Positions 1 to 9,094 of a stretch of 64,000 bases of DNA are shown piece after piece. This stretch comes from Methylobacterium sp. B4 (GTDB lineage Bacteria; Pseudomonadota; Alphaproteobacteria; Rhizobiales; Beijerinckiaceae): contig NZ_QJJJ01000017.1 of the NCBI RefSeq assembly GCF_003201865.1, positions 1 through 64,000 on the forward strand. The letters are read 5' to 3'. The stretch's first letter is position 1. Every line of letters begins with the position of its first letter. The notes under the pieces are model-generated. The model made no database searches and had not been told where the DNA came from. It saw nothing but the letters and a program-made list of their open reading frames with translations. A program made the position numbers and the translations under genes.

Positions 1-513
1 GGTCTCTCGGGTTCGAGGTTGGTCGTCGCAACCCGACCCTACCCGGCAACCGCCGATGACCACCCCTCAGCTACACCACCATCCGGGACACGACCTGGTT
101 GTTAAATTCAAGGGTTGTTGACCTCTCTTACGAACTGACTGGCCAACTATCGCAACGGCCGCGCTGTGGTGGCGATTCCGCAATGAGGTTACTGGCAATA
201 CTTCTTCAGCCTGGAGGGCGCAAACATATCTTCGTCAGCTAAAATTTATACTAGTCAAATTGAAAACTTAGAATGGAGACTACCCGTCGAAATCGATTAA
301 CAACAGACGAGCGCTTGGCTCTTATCAGTCGATTTTCGGCGCATTGCTCGCGTCCGACGTCACGTCCAGGACCCGCATCTCGCGCTCTATCGGGGGCGCC
401 CTGTGGAAGGCGATGGAGGTGCGCACATCGAACGCGCGGGACTAGGCTCTACCAAGTGGGAAGTTGAATTAGGGATGTAGTGATCGCGCGCGAATCATCA
501 TCAACCGTCGTTC
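1..513. other. Intergenic region, no supported gene
   Basis: I see no recognisable gene. The open frame at 273-467 (plus) has arginine-rich, low-information content and no family resemblance. The stretch 240-290 is AT-rich relative to its surroundings. It lies downstream of the minus-strand recombinase, so it may be degraded mobile DNA. Confidence 0.5.
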
Positions 514-1575
514 TCATGCGCGGTTTTGCAATGTCGCCAACTTTCGAGCCGCGCCGCGCTGAGCTCTGAGACGCTCACCATAGCGGGCGGGCATCGCTGG
601 CGTCTTCCACGAGCCGGCCTGCATCACCTCAAGCAACTCGAACCCCGCCGCGAACATGTCCTGCGTCGCTCCGACCCGGGTCGAATGCCCGGAGGGCAGC
701 CGCGTCAACTTTAGCCCGGCGGCGGTGGCAAGATCACGAAACACTCGCGCTACCTCCCCTCCCCCGAGCGCCGTGGCCCCGATTTGCCCGCCCTTGGTCA
801 GCGGCCGGAACAGCGGCCCGCTCTCCAGCCGCGCGGCCCCGAGCCAGGCGTCGATATGCTCCATGGTATCGGGCGCGAGGTACTTGATCGCCCCCTCCCC
901 CTCTTGGTCGGCTTTCGAGCGCCGCACCAGCACGGTGCCGGAGCCGTCGGCACCCTTGTGCAGATCCCCTATATATAAAGAGACGAGTTCCGAGCGGCGC
1001 AGCAGCGTGTCGTAGGCCACCGCGACCAGCGCCGCGTTGCGCAGCGCGATCAGCGGCACCTCGCGTTTCGCCTCCGTGACGCGCCGATGCAGCCGCCCGG
1101 CCGTCTTCACCTCCAGCATGCGCTCAATGCTGCCCCGATTGAGCGGCTCGGCCTGCTTCTGGCGCCGGCCCTTGCTTCGGTTCATCCGCTTCACGGCCAA
1201 TCGCACGATCTCGTCGGCGCAGGGGTTCTGTAGACCGGCGGCGCGGTGCAGTGCGGCGATCGACGAGCGGTACCGTTCGACCGTGGCGCGCGCCTTCGTC
1301 TCGGCTTGCGCGTCGATGAAAGCGGCCACCGTCTCGGGCGTCGCCGGCAGCATCGCCCTCCCCGCTTGCCCACACCAGGCGGCGAAGATGCGGCTGTCGG
1401 CGGCGAGCGCGCGGACCGTGTTGTCGGCGAACGCGCCGCGCGCGGCGCGGGCGTGCTCCTCCAAGCGCTTAATTAGGAGGTCGAGACCGGGCGGCAGCGC
1501 GGCGGCGAACGGAACCGGCGGCGCGAATGGATCGCGAGCCGGCTCGGATGCTGAATCGATAGCGTCAAGCTCCAT
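514..1575 (-). CDS. Tyrosine recombinase (phage integrase family)
   Basis: A 353-residue site-specific recombinase that would cut and rejoin DNA through a phosphotyrosine intermediate. The N-terminal third is a SAM-like core-binding domain (around residues 35-130, 'AFIDAQAETKARATVERYR'). The C-terminal half is the catalytic domain, with the first arginine in 'TLLRRSEL', a beta-hairpin lysine in 'RRSKAD', an H-x-x-R box in 'SGHSTRVG', a Trp in place of the second His ('AGSWKT') and the presumed nucleophile in 'ARYGE'. All expected catalytic positions are present, so it should be active. Such proteins on alphaproteobacterial plasmids often resolve multimers or mobilise islands. No att site could be recognised nearby, so its substrate is unknown. 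Confidence 0.88.
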   Translation of the reverse strand: MELDAIDSASEPARDPFAPPVPFAAALPPGLDLLIKRLEEHARAARGAFADNTVRALAADSRIFAAWCGQAGRAMLPATPETVAAFIDAQAETKARATVERYRSSIAALHRAAGLQNPCADEIVRLAVKRMNRSKGRRQKQAEPLNRGSIERMLEVKTAGRLHRRVTEAKREVPLIALRNAALVAVAYDTLLRRSELVSLYIGDLHKGADGSGTVLVRRSKADQEGEGAIKYLAPDTMEHIDAWLGAARLESGPLFRPLTKGGQIGATALGGGEVARVFRDLATAAGLKLTRLPSGHSTRVGATQDMFAAGFELLEVMQAGSWKTPAMPARYGERLRAQRGAARKLATLQNRA

Positions 1576-1685
1576 GGCAGGAGCTTAGCCGTCTAAACCC
1601 TAACGATCCACAAATTTCCTGCGATAGCTTCTATTATCGTCGCCAATCTGGAAGGCGGTGCGGGGTGACGGTTTTCGGCCGCCCG

Positions 1686-1733
1686 TACCAAACTGCCTTA
1701 TTGGTAATATCATGTGGTTTGGGTATGGTTTGG
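1686..1733 (+). promoter_or_regulatory. Promoter/operator of the AbrB-VapC module
   Basis: An inverted repeat TACCAA (1686-1691), N9, TTGGTA (1701-1706) is followed by two direct copies of GGTTTGG (1716-1722 and 1727-1733), 11 bp apart. A plausible promoter overlaps them: -35 TTGGTA (1701-1706), a 17-bp spacer and -10 TATGGT (1724-1729), each with 4 of 6 consensus matches. An operator overlapping the promoter is what an autoregulating toxin-antitoxin pair would need. Confidence 0.5.
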
Positions 1734-1760
1734 AAAACTCGGACGGTAATGGGGAAGATC

Positions 1761-2009
1761 ATGGAGTCACGTTCCAGCAAGATTGTCGATGGCGGCAAGG
1801 TCGTCATTCCTGCCAAGTTCCGGCGTGAGCTCGGCATCGAGGTGGGTGATACCGTTGTCATGGAAGTGGTCGACGGCGAGCTTCGGATTCGGTCACGCGA
1901 TGCGGCCATTGCAGAAATTCAGAAACTCGCCCGCAGCTTTGTTCCGGAGGGCGTGAGTGTGGTCGATGAGCTGATTTCCGACCGGCGCGCAGAAGCCGCC
2001 AAGGAGTGA
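1761..2009 (+). CDS. AbrB/VapB-type antitoxin
   Basis: An 82-residue DNA-binding antitoxin. The first 45 residues form an AbrB/SpoVT swapped-hairpin domain ('GGKVVIPAKFRRELGIEVGD'). The rest is a charged tail that would bind and neutralise the toxin. I chose ATG 1761 because GGGGA (1751-1755) is well placed as a ribosome binding site; ATG 1749 would add four residues. The stop codon is four bases before the PIN toxin gene, so the two are translated together. It probably represses its own promoter through the palindromes just upstream. Confidence 0.85.
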   Translation: MESRSSKIVDGGKVVIPAKFRRELGIEVGDTVVMEVVDGELRIRSRDAAIAEIQKLARSFVPEGVSVVDELISDRRAEAAKE

Positions 2010-2013
2010 CGCC

Positions 2014-2406
2014 ATGGCCGTGAGATACGCCCTGGACGCTTCAGCCCTCTTATGCCTGATCAATCAGGAGGAGGGTCAGGAGCGCGTGCGTGCGGCGCTG
2101 GCCGAGTCGGTCATTTCGGCCGTCAACTACTCAGAGGTGATCGCCAAGCTTGTGGAGCGCGGAGGTGCGGTTGCTGCGGTCAGCCGGGCGCTGGAGCATC
2201 TGCACCTCACGATGGTCGACTTCGATCGCGCGTCGGCCATTGAGACCGGTGCGCTCCGGCCGGCCACGCGCTCGGCCGGGCTCTCGTTCGGGGACCGGTC
2301 CTGCCTCGCGCTGGCGAAGGCACACGGCCTGATAGCCCTGACGGCGGATCAGGCTTGGGCGCGTCTGGACGATGATCTTGGTGTCACGGTCGAGCTCGTG
2401 CGCTGA
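2014..2406 (+). CDS. VapC-type PIN-domain toxin
   Basis: A 130-residue PIN-domain protein, expected to be a Mg2+-dependent endoribonuclease that cuts tRNA or rRNA when free of its antitoxin. The acidic active-site residues are visible: Asp in 'YALDASALL', Glu in 'NYSEVIAKL', Asp in 'LSFGDRSCLALA' and Asp in 'ALTADQAW'. Length and motif order fit the VapC family. It follows the AbrB antitoxin by four bases. Together they form a type II addiction module, which suits a plasmid location. Confidence 0.87.
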   Translation: MAVRYALDASALLCLINQEEGQERVRAALAESVISAVNYSEVIAKLVERGGAVAAVSRALEHLHLTMVDFDRASAIETGALRPATRSAGLSFGDRSCLALAKAHGLIALTADQAWARLDDDLGVTVELVR

Positions 2407-2746
2407 ACCAGGAGCCGGCGCTGCTTGATCGGCGAATGCCGCCAATCAACAATGAGAAGCAAGGGAGCTTTGGCGGACGAGCCTTCGGCGGCGGCAACGC
2501 CACGCCGATGACCTATCGCAGCCCGGCCAGAAGCCGCCGGTTCGTGGTGGTGGCCGCCGGTTGCAGCCTGCTGCCCACCCGCGGCCTCGGCCCCAAGCTC
2601 GTCGCCATCGCTCCCTCACGCTGATCGCCGGCTCGCAGCGGCGGGAGGTGGCAGGCTTCCGCTCGCCACCGGTCTCCGCACCGGGTTCGCCGCCTTCGCC
2701 TTCCCGAGCGGATCCCGCATCCGTCACCATAGCCGAACTGACCCGG
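2407..2746. other. Intergenic region, no supported gene
   Basis: There are about 340 bases between the vapC-like gene and the convergent LysR gene. Open frames exist on both strands but read as arginine/proline-rich shadows. No terminator or RNA is evident. Confidence 0.45.
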
Positions 2747-3640
2747 TCAAACCCGGTAGCGCAATGCCTCGACCAGCAGAGAAAGGGCCGGCGAGCTCTG
2801 CCGGTGGCACGGATAGTAGAGGTGATACCCCGGCCGCGGTGGGCTCCACTCGGCCAGAACATGGACGAGATCCCGGCTCTCGAGGTGTGCCTGGACCCGG
2901 TCCTCGGGCAGGAAGGCGATGCCGAACCCGTCGAGGGTCGCGCGCAGGATCAGCCCGAGGGTATTAAACACGACCTGGCCCCCGACACGCACCTGGATCT
3001 CGCGCCCGTCACGCCCGAACTTCCAGGCGTCGAGGCCGCTGTGGTCGGGCAGGCGCAGGTTGATGCAGCGATGGCCCGCGAGATCCTCCGGCCGCTGCGG
3101 CTCGGGATAACGGGCGAAGTAGCCGGGCGCGCCGACGGCAGCCATGCGCAGGGCCGGGCCGATGGGAACCGTGAGCATCTCCTTGGCAACGAGGCCGCCC
3201 AGTTGCACGCCCGCGTCGAAGCGCGCGGCAAGCCCGTTGGTCGGGCCGTTCTGCACGACGACTTCCACCGCGATATCCGGATGGTTCGGCAGGACGCCGC
3301 ACAGGATCGGCCACAACACGGTGTCGGCCGCGTGCTCGTCGGCGACGATCCGCACGCTTCCGGCCGGCTTGTCGCGCATCTCCTCCACGCTCGCGAGGCC
3401 CGCCTCGATCCGCTCCAGCCGGAGTTCCACAGCCTTGAGGAGCCGTTCGCCGGCTTCGGTCGGCGACACGCTGCGGGTGGTGCGCGCCAGCAACCGGACA
3501 CCCAGACGAGTCTCGAGGCGACGAACGGTCTGACTCAACGCGGGCTGCGAGACGCCGAGTTGCGCGGCGGCCCGGGTGAAGTTGCCGGTGCGCGCGACGG
3601 CCACGAAGGCGACCATGGCGTTCAGGCTCTCACGCAGCAT
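2747..3640 (-). CDS. LysR-family transcriptional regulator
   Basis: A complete 297-residue LysR-type regulator. The winged helix-turn-helix is at residues 5-65 ('FTRAAAQLGVSQPALSQTVR'), followed by a periplasmic-binding-protein-like effector domain to the end ('PAGSVRIVADEHAADTVLWP'). Its start lies directly beside the stop of the next LysR gene upstream (3641). The two are clearly related, sharing a 'GYHLYYP' C-terminal motif and a 'HxCINL' motif. It was probably one of a regulator pair for the efflux genes to the right. The inducer is unknown. Confidence 0.9.
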   Translation of the reverse strand: MLRESLNAMVAFVAVARTGNFTRAAAQLGVSQPALSQTVRRLETRLGVRLLARTTRSVSPTEAGERLLKAVELRLERIEAGLASVEEMRDKPAGSVRIVADEHAADTVLWPILCGVLPNHPDIAVEVVVQNGPTNGLAARFDAGVQLGGLVAKEMLTVPIGPALRMAAVGAPGYFARYPEPQRPEDLAGHRCINLRLPDHSGLDAWKFGRDGREIQVRVGGQVVFNTLGLILRATLDGFGIAFLPEDRVQAHLESRDLVHVLAEWSPPRPGYHLYYPCHRQSSPALSLLVEALRYRV

Positions 3641-4501
3641 CTAGAAGCCTTGCTCGTGATGACGAAGGGCGTCGAGCAGGATCGTGAAGGCTGATGTCGG
3701 CTGGCGCCGGCTCGGATAGTACAGGTGATAGCCGGGGAACGGCTCGCACCACTCCTCGAGCACCCGCACCAGCCGCCCGTCCGCCAGATCCGCGAGGACC
3801 TCCTGCTCGGGCAGGTAGGCCAGACCGCGGCCTGCCAGGGTCGCATGCCGGATGATGTGCAGGCTGGTCAGTGCGAGTTGCCCCCCGACCTGCACCGCGA
3901 CCTCCTCGCCGTTCCGTTCAAACTCCCATGGGAAAAGGTCGCCGCGAGAGGCGCGGGCGAGGTTGATGCATTGATGGCCGACCAAGTCCTCCGGCCGCTG
4001 CGGCGCTGACCGTTCGGCAAAGTAGGCAGGCGGCCCGACGACGGCCATGCGCATCGGTGGCGCGATGCAGACCGCGATCATGTCCCTTTCGACATACTCG
4101 CCGACGCGGATGCCCGCATCGAAACGCTCGGCTACGATGTCGGTGCGGGCGTCGGAGGTGACCACCTCGACGTGGATGTCGGGGTAGTCCGGCAACAATC
4201 GTTGCAGGACCGGCCACAGCACCGTTTCGACCGCATGCACGGGCGCGGTGATCCGGACCTTTCCGGCCGGCCGGTGTCGCAACTCGGCCAAGGCAAGGAG
4301 TTCCGCGTCGAGTTCATCGAACTGCGGACCAACCGCATTCAGCAGCCGCTCGCCGGCCGCCGTTGTCGACAAGTTGCGGGTTGAACGGTTCAGCAGGCGC
4401 AGGCCGAGCCGTGCCTCGAGGTTGTTCACCGCGTGGCTCAGCGCTGACTGCGTCATGTTCAGCCGCTTGGCAGCGCGGGTGAAGCTGCCTTCCTGCGCCA
4501 C
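3641..4501 (-). pseudogene. LysR-family regulator, 5'-truncated
   Basis: A 286-residue frame that begins with GTG at 4499-4501 in the middle of the helix-turn-helix ('VAQEGSFTRAAKRLNMTQSA'). A normal LysR protein, such as the neighbour at 2747-3640, has about 14-16 further residues before this point. Upstream of 4501 the frame has no LysR character, while the plus strand at once reads as the interior of an RND transporter. The missing 5' end is therefore a real truncation, not a wrong start. Most of the HTH recognition helix and the whole effector domain remain, but loss of the first helix and the native start probably kills function. Confidence 0.8.
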
Positions 4502-7134
4502 GGTTCTGGCTCGATCCGCAGCGGGTCGCCGAGCACGGCCTGTCGGCGGGCGACGTGGTGCGTGAAATCCAGGCGCAGAACGTGGAAGCCGCCGCCGGCG
4601 TCATCGGCGCCTCGCCCGCGGTGCCAGGACTCGACTTGCAACTCTCGCTCAATGCCGAGGGGCGCCTGACGAGCGAGGAGCAGTTCGGCGACATCGTCGT
4701 CAAGACCGGCGAGAACGGCGAAATCACCCGGTTGCGCGACATCGCCCGGATCGAACTCGGCGCCTCGGACTATGCGCTGCGCTCGCTCCTCGACAACAAG
4801 TCGGCGGTGGCGATCCCGATCTCGCAATCGCCCGGCTCGAACGCGATCCGCATCTCCGACGAGGTCCGCCGGACCATGGCCGAGATCAAGCGCACCATGC
4901 CGGAGGGGATCGATTATCAGATCGTCTACGACCCGACGCAGTTCGTGCGTGCCTCGATCGAGGCGGTGATCCACACCCTGCTCGAAGCCATCGCCCTCGT
5001 CGTCCTCGTGGTGATCCTGTTCCTGCAGACGTGGCGGGCCTCGATCATCCCGCTGCTGGCCGTGCCGGTCTCCATCGTCGGCACCTTCGCGGTGATGCAC
5101 GCCTTCGGTTTCTCCATCAACGCGCTGAGCCTGTTCGGGCTCGTGCTCGCCATCGGCATCGTCGTGGACGACGCCATCGTCGTGGTCGAGAACGTCGAGC
5201 GAAACATCGAGGCCGGGCTGTCGCCGCGGGACGCCAGCTATCAGGCGATGCGCGAGGTCTCAGGGCCGATCATCGCCATCGCGCTGGTGCTGGTGGCGGT
5301 GTTCGTGCCGCTCGCCTTCATCAGCGGGCTGACCGGCCAGTTCTACAAGCAGTTCGCGCTGACCATCGCGATCTCGACAGTGATCTCGGCGATCAACTCG
5401 CTGACCCTCTCGCCTGCCCTCTCGGCGCTGCTCCTGCGCGGGCATCACGCCCCGAAGGACCGGCTGACCCGCGTCCTCGACACCCTGCTCGGCTGGTTCT
5501 TCCGCCGCTTCAACCGCGCCTTCGGCCGGGCCTCGGACGGCTACGGACGCGGCGTGCGCGGGGTCATCTCGCGTAAAGGCGCCATGATGGTGCTCTACCT
5601 CGCACTCGTCGGCGTGACCGTGGTGCTGTTCCAGCGGATTCCCGGCGGCTTCGTGCCGGGCCAGGACAAGCAGTACCTCGTCGGCTTCGCGCAACTGCCC
5701 GACGGCGCCACCCTCGACCGGACCGAGGAGGTGATCCGCCGGATGAGCGAGATCGCCCTGAAGGAGCCCGGCGTCGAGAGCGCGGTCGCCTTCCCCGGCC
5801 TCTCGATCAACGGCTTCACCAACTCGTCGAATTCGGGGATCGTGTTCTCGACGCTGAAGCCCTTCGAGGAACGGAAAGGTAAGGGGCTCGACGGCGCGTC
5901 GATCGCAATGTCGCTCAACAAGAAGTACGCGGGCATCCCCGAGGCCTTCATCGCGATGTTCCCGCCCCCGCCCGTCAACGGGCTCGGCACCATCGGCGGC
6001 TTCAAGCTGCAGATCGAGGACCGCGCCGGCCTCGGCTACGAGGCTTTGAACGACGCGACCAAGGCATTCATGGCCAAGGCGGCGCAGGCGCCGGAGCTGG
6101 CCGGGCTGTTCTCCAGCTTCCAGATGAACGTGCCGCAGCTCTTCGCCGACATCGACCGCACCAAGGCGCGCCAGCTGCGCATCCCGGTCACCGACGTGTT
6201 CGACACGCTGCAGATCTATCTCGGCTCGCTCTACGTCAACGACTTCAACCGGTTCGGCCGCACCTACTCGGTGCGCGTCCAGGCCGACGCGCCGTTCCGC
6301 GCCCGCCAGGACGACATCGGCCAGCTGAAGGTGCGTGCCGGATCGGGCGAGATGGTGCCGCTCGCAGCCCTCTTGCAGGTACGCCAGACCGCGGGCCCGG
6401 AGCGGGCCATGCGCTACAACGGCTTCCTGTCCGCCGACATCAACGCGGGCGCCGCCCCCGGCTTCTCATCGGGCCAAGCGCAGGCGGCCGCCGCGCGCAT
6501 CGCCGCCGAGACGCTGCCGCACGGCTTCGCCTTCGAGTGGACGGATCTGACCTATCAGGAGTTCATCGCCGGCAATTCCGGCGTGTGGGTTTTCCCGCTG
6601 GCACTGCTGCTCGTCTTCCTCGTGCTGGCCGCGCAATACGAGAGCCTCGCCCTGCCGCTCGCGATCCTGCTGATCGTGCCGATGGGTCTGCTCGCGGCGA
6701 TGTTCGGGGTCTGGCTGTCGGCAGGCGACAACAACGTCTTTACCCAGATCGGCCTGATCGTGCTGGTCGGCCTCTCGGCCAAGAACGCGATCCTGATCGT
6801 GGAATTCGCCCGCGAGCTGGAATTCACCGGCCGCTCGCCCGTCCAGGCCGCGATCGAGGCGAGCCGCCTACGGCTTCGCCCGATCCTGATGACCTCCATG
6901 GCCTTCATCATGGGCGTGCTGCCGCTCGTCACCGCCACTGGGGCGGGTGCGGAAATGCGCAGTGCCATGGGAGTCGCGGTGTTCTCCGGCATGATCGGGG
7001 TGACCGCTTTCGGCTTGTTCCTGACGCCGATCTTCTACGTGCTGCTGCGCCGCCTCTCGGGCAACCGGCCGCTCAAGAAGCATGGCGCAAACGAATCGGT
7101 TTCTGGCCGCGACAACATCGGGCAAGCCGCATGA
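4501..7134 (+). pseudogene. RND efflux transporter (HAE1/AcrB-MexF type), 5'-truncated
   Basis: The inner-membrane pump subunit of a tripartite multidrug efflux system. Homology runs in frame from 4501 ('RFWLDPQRVAEHGLSAGDVV'), before any good start codon; the first start is GTG 4555, giving 859 residues against about 1,040 in full-length HAE1 pumps. About 180 N-terminal residues (TM1 and part of the porter domain) are missing. What remains includes the TM4 proton-relay motif 'GIVVDDAIVVVENVERN' and the C-terminal block 'GLSAKNAILIVEFARELE', with an intact stop. No membrane-fusion partner gene is present. The 5' cut coincides with the cut in the divergent LysR gene, so one deletion probably removed the regulator start, the fusion-protein gene and the pump's N-terminus. 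Confidence 0.85.
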
Positions 7135-7185
7135 CCCATCGTGCTCCGTGTTCTGAGCTATGCATGTCAAAATCCAGCTGTTGAA

Positions 7186-7366
7186 CGCAGCGCTTCGCGG
7201 GAGCCATCCGCTCGGCGCCCGCAGCCCACTCAAGGCTGCCGAAGTTGTCCGTGAAGACGATGTCGCCAGTCATGAACTCAGGCGCCAAGACCCAATCGAT
7301 GTAAGCCGCGTGCAGCCGTGCTACCGTTCCGGGTGCCGTGAGTGCTGCCATCCAACGGATCGAGGT
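7186..7366 (-). mobile_element. IS630-family transposase remnant (DDE region)
   Basis: On the minus strand a degenerate frame resembles the middle of IS630-type transposases: 'WMAALTAPGTVARLHAAYID' then 'GDIVFTDNFGS', the position of the catalytic 'DNLGSHK' motif. The Asp is kept but the following residues have decayed. It is flanked by non-coding sequence and by another IS630 piece in the opposite orientation. Confidence 0.5.
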
Positions 7367-7555
7367 CGTAAAACCGCTCCCACACCGTGCTGCTGCCTGC
7401 CGGCGCAAGGTCATCGAAGCAACCTCCACCACCCACTCACGCGGATCCTGGCTCTAGGTCGATCCACGCATCCCTCTGCGTCCAGAGCAAGTAGTGAGTC
7501 GTTCCGACACGGGCACGTGAACCTCACTCATGGAGGCGACCGAGCCACGATCTGC

Positions 7556-7648
7556 TTGAACTTCGTCCGAGCTCCGGCTGAGCGTGGCATCCGTGTGGCC
7601 CAGACCAGCCTCTCGCGCTTCTTCAAGCACCACGGCATCTCGCGAAAG
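7556..7648 (+). mobile_element. IS630-family transposase remnant (N-terminal HTH region)
   Basis: The plus-strand frame 'ERGIRVAQTSLSRFFKHHG' followed by 'ISRK' matches the second helix-turn-helix region of IS630-type transposases. It points opposite to the DDE remnant about 190 bases away, so the element has been rearranged. Its right end runs into the 3' end of repC on the other strand. Confidence 0.5.
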
Positions 7649-8903
7649 CATGAAGCTTGGCGCGGTTCAGAGCTTGCAGGACGGGGCCAAGACTGAACTC
7701 CCCTCGCCTCTTTCGCTCCACCAGGGCGCGCAGGTAGCCGCCCGGTGACGTGATCTGCTCGGCGCGCTGCAAAATCGCAGCGACCGTCACCGCCGCCGCC
7801 TCTTCGCCCATCACCTCGCGGGCCTCGTCCCAGGCATGCGCGCTGATCCCAAGCATGGATCGGACGAGACTGACGGTATCGACGAGTTCCCGCCAAGAGC
7901 CGATATTGCCCCGGGCGTATTCCCGGATGTCGGGGCAAGCGTCGAGCACGAGACCGAGCGGGTAGGTGGTGCGGGTCGGTAAATCCTCGGTGATGCTCCC
8001 CTGCCCTGCCCTAGCGATCATTGCCGGCACGCGGCTTACCGGCTCGGGCACTGCAATTGCCTTCCCTGCATTACCGGAGGCTTGTTCGGAACTAAAGGGT
8101 TCGGGATTTGAACTTTGATAGTGCCGCTCATTTTGATCGGCACTGCCGCTCGAATTCATGTCTTTCTGATGCGCGAGCAAGAGCTTGCCCGCATCTGCCG
8201 CCAATGCCGAGAGGGCCTCTGCAACCCAATCCAGATCCGCGCGAGTGGGCCTAAGGGGCACGGCGCCCAGGATCACGCCGTAGCGGCCTCTCAGCGGTTC
8301 TGCGACACTCGACGCGCCCTCCCCCGCCTCCAAGGCCTGAATCAGCTTCACGCAGTCCCGGCGCAGCAGCGTCACGCGCTCGCGGGCCACGCGCAGGGCC
8401 ACTGCCTCGGCGCGCATCGTCTCGGCGATCCGGGCGAACTCGGCCGCACGCGCAACAAGCGGGGCGAGGTCGAAGCCGTAGGCCTGCGCGACCCGGCCGC
8501 TCGGCCCGCGCCGGCAGTAGCGCTTCCCGTTCGGGCTGTCGCGGCGGATGACGATACCGGCTTCGACCAGGTAAGCGAGATGGCGTCGGATCGTCGCTTC
8601 AGCCATGCCGCGCGTCCGCAGCGAAAGCGCCCGGTTCGACGGGAAAACGACGAGGTCAGGCCCCTCCCCGATCTGCAGGGCCGTCTCGGGCAAGAAGGAT
8701 GCGAGCGCGTCGAGCACGGCAAGGCTCGGCGCCGAGAGGCCGAGCGGCGAGCGCGCTTCGGTGATGTCGCGGAGCACGGTCCATTTCCGGACGGTGGTCT
8801 CGCGCGGGCAGCCGTCCGCGTTCGCCTGTGCACGCACCTGCGCAGGCGTCAGCGATCGCCGCCCGAAGGGCGTCGTGATGTGGAGCATGCTCTGGTCGAG
8901 CAC
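7623..8903 (-). CDS. repC: RepC replication initiator of the repABC replicon
   Basis: Binds the replicon's own origin and starts replication. The annotated GTG at 8901-8903 gives 426 residues; ATG 8886-8888 gives 421 and fits the family better ('MLHITTPFGRRSLT'). The N-terminal half is a winged-helix domain ('VFPSNRALSLRTRGMAEATI', 'RHLAYLVEAGIVIRRDSPNG'). The C-terminal half ends in the family motif 'SPGGYLRALVERKRRGEFSL'. The last eight or so residues are encoded by the antisense strand of an IS630 remnant, so the native C-terminus is replaced. It is third in repA-repB-repC, after a 191-base gap that holds an antisense RNA. Confidence 0.9.
   Translation of the reverse strand: MLDQSMLHITTPFGRRSLTPAQVRAQANADGCPRETTVRKWTVLRDITEARSPLGLSAPSLAVLDALASFLPETALQIGEGPDLVVFPSNRALSLRTRGMAEATIRRHLAYLVEAGIVIRRDSPNGKRYCRRGPSGRVAQAYGFDLAPLVARAAEFARIAETMRAEAVALRVARERVTLLRRDCVKLIQALEAGEGASSVAEPLRGRYGVILGAVPLRPTRADLDWVAEALSALAADAGKLLLAHQKDMNSSGSADQNERHYQSSNPEPFSSEQASGNAGKAIAVPEPVSRVPAMIARAGQGSITEDLPTRTTYPLGLVLDACPDIREYARGNIGSWRELVDTVSLVRSMLGISAHAWDEAREVMGEEAAAVTVAAILQRAEQITSPGGYLRALVERKRRGEFSLGPVLQALNRAKLHAFARCRGA
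8120..8144. other. Candidate oriV element inside repC (inverted repeat in AT-rich patch)
   Basis: AGTGCCG (8120-8126), N11, CGGCACT (8138-8144) is a perfect 7-bp inverted repeat. It sits in a locally AT-rich stretch (about 8085-8175) of the otherwise GC-rich repC gene. In repABC plasmids the origin is known to lie within repC in such an AT-rich region; assigning it to this repeat is my inference. Confidence 0.4.
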
Positions 8904-8961
8904 CGGGCCAAGATCAGGCGTTCGCCGTCACGCAATCATGCGCGGTCGGCGGCTTTCAGCC

Positions 8962-9051
8962 TTGCGATGTGCCGGGAGATGTGATTCTCTGAATCTGCCA
9001 GGACTACAGAGAGGGTCTGCCGGGCTTCGGTTCGGTGGGCCCTTTCTTTTT
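8962..9051 (+). ncRNA. Candidate antisense ctRNA (incA-type) between repB and repC
   Basis: Transcribed opposite to repABC, in the position where repABC replicons encode a short counter-transcribed RNA that limits repC expression. A terminator is clear: GGGTCTGCCG (9013-9022), a 10-nt loop and CGGTGGGCCC (9033-9042) pair fully with some G-U, followed by TTTCTTTTT (9043-9051). A possible -35 is TTGCGA (8962-8967), with a weak -10 near 8984-8990, giving an RNA of about 55-60 nt from around 8993. The terminator is well supported; the promoter is less so. Confidence 0.55.
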
Positions 9052-9094
9052 GCGGTGTCCTCGTTTCCTTCCTGTTGGCGGCGGATCGGCGGGG

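Noticed and set aside
273..467. 64-residue plus-strand frame as a small gene
   Set aside because: No ribosome binding site, no family resemblance and random-looking composition.
2561..3694. 377-residue plus-strand open frame opposite the LysR gene
   Set aside because: It is the antisense shadow of a clear LysR gene, without any domain content; long shadows are expected at this GC content.
8115..8984. 289-residue plus-strand frame opposite repC
   Set aside because: Antisense shadow of repC with arginine-rich composition.
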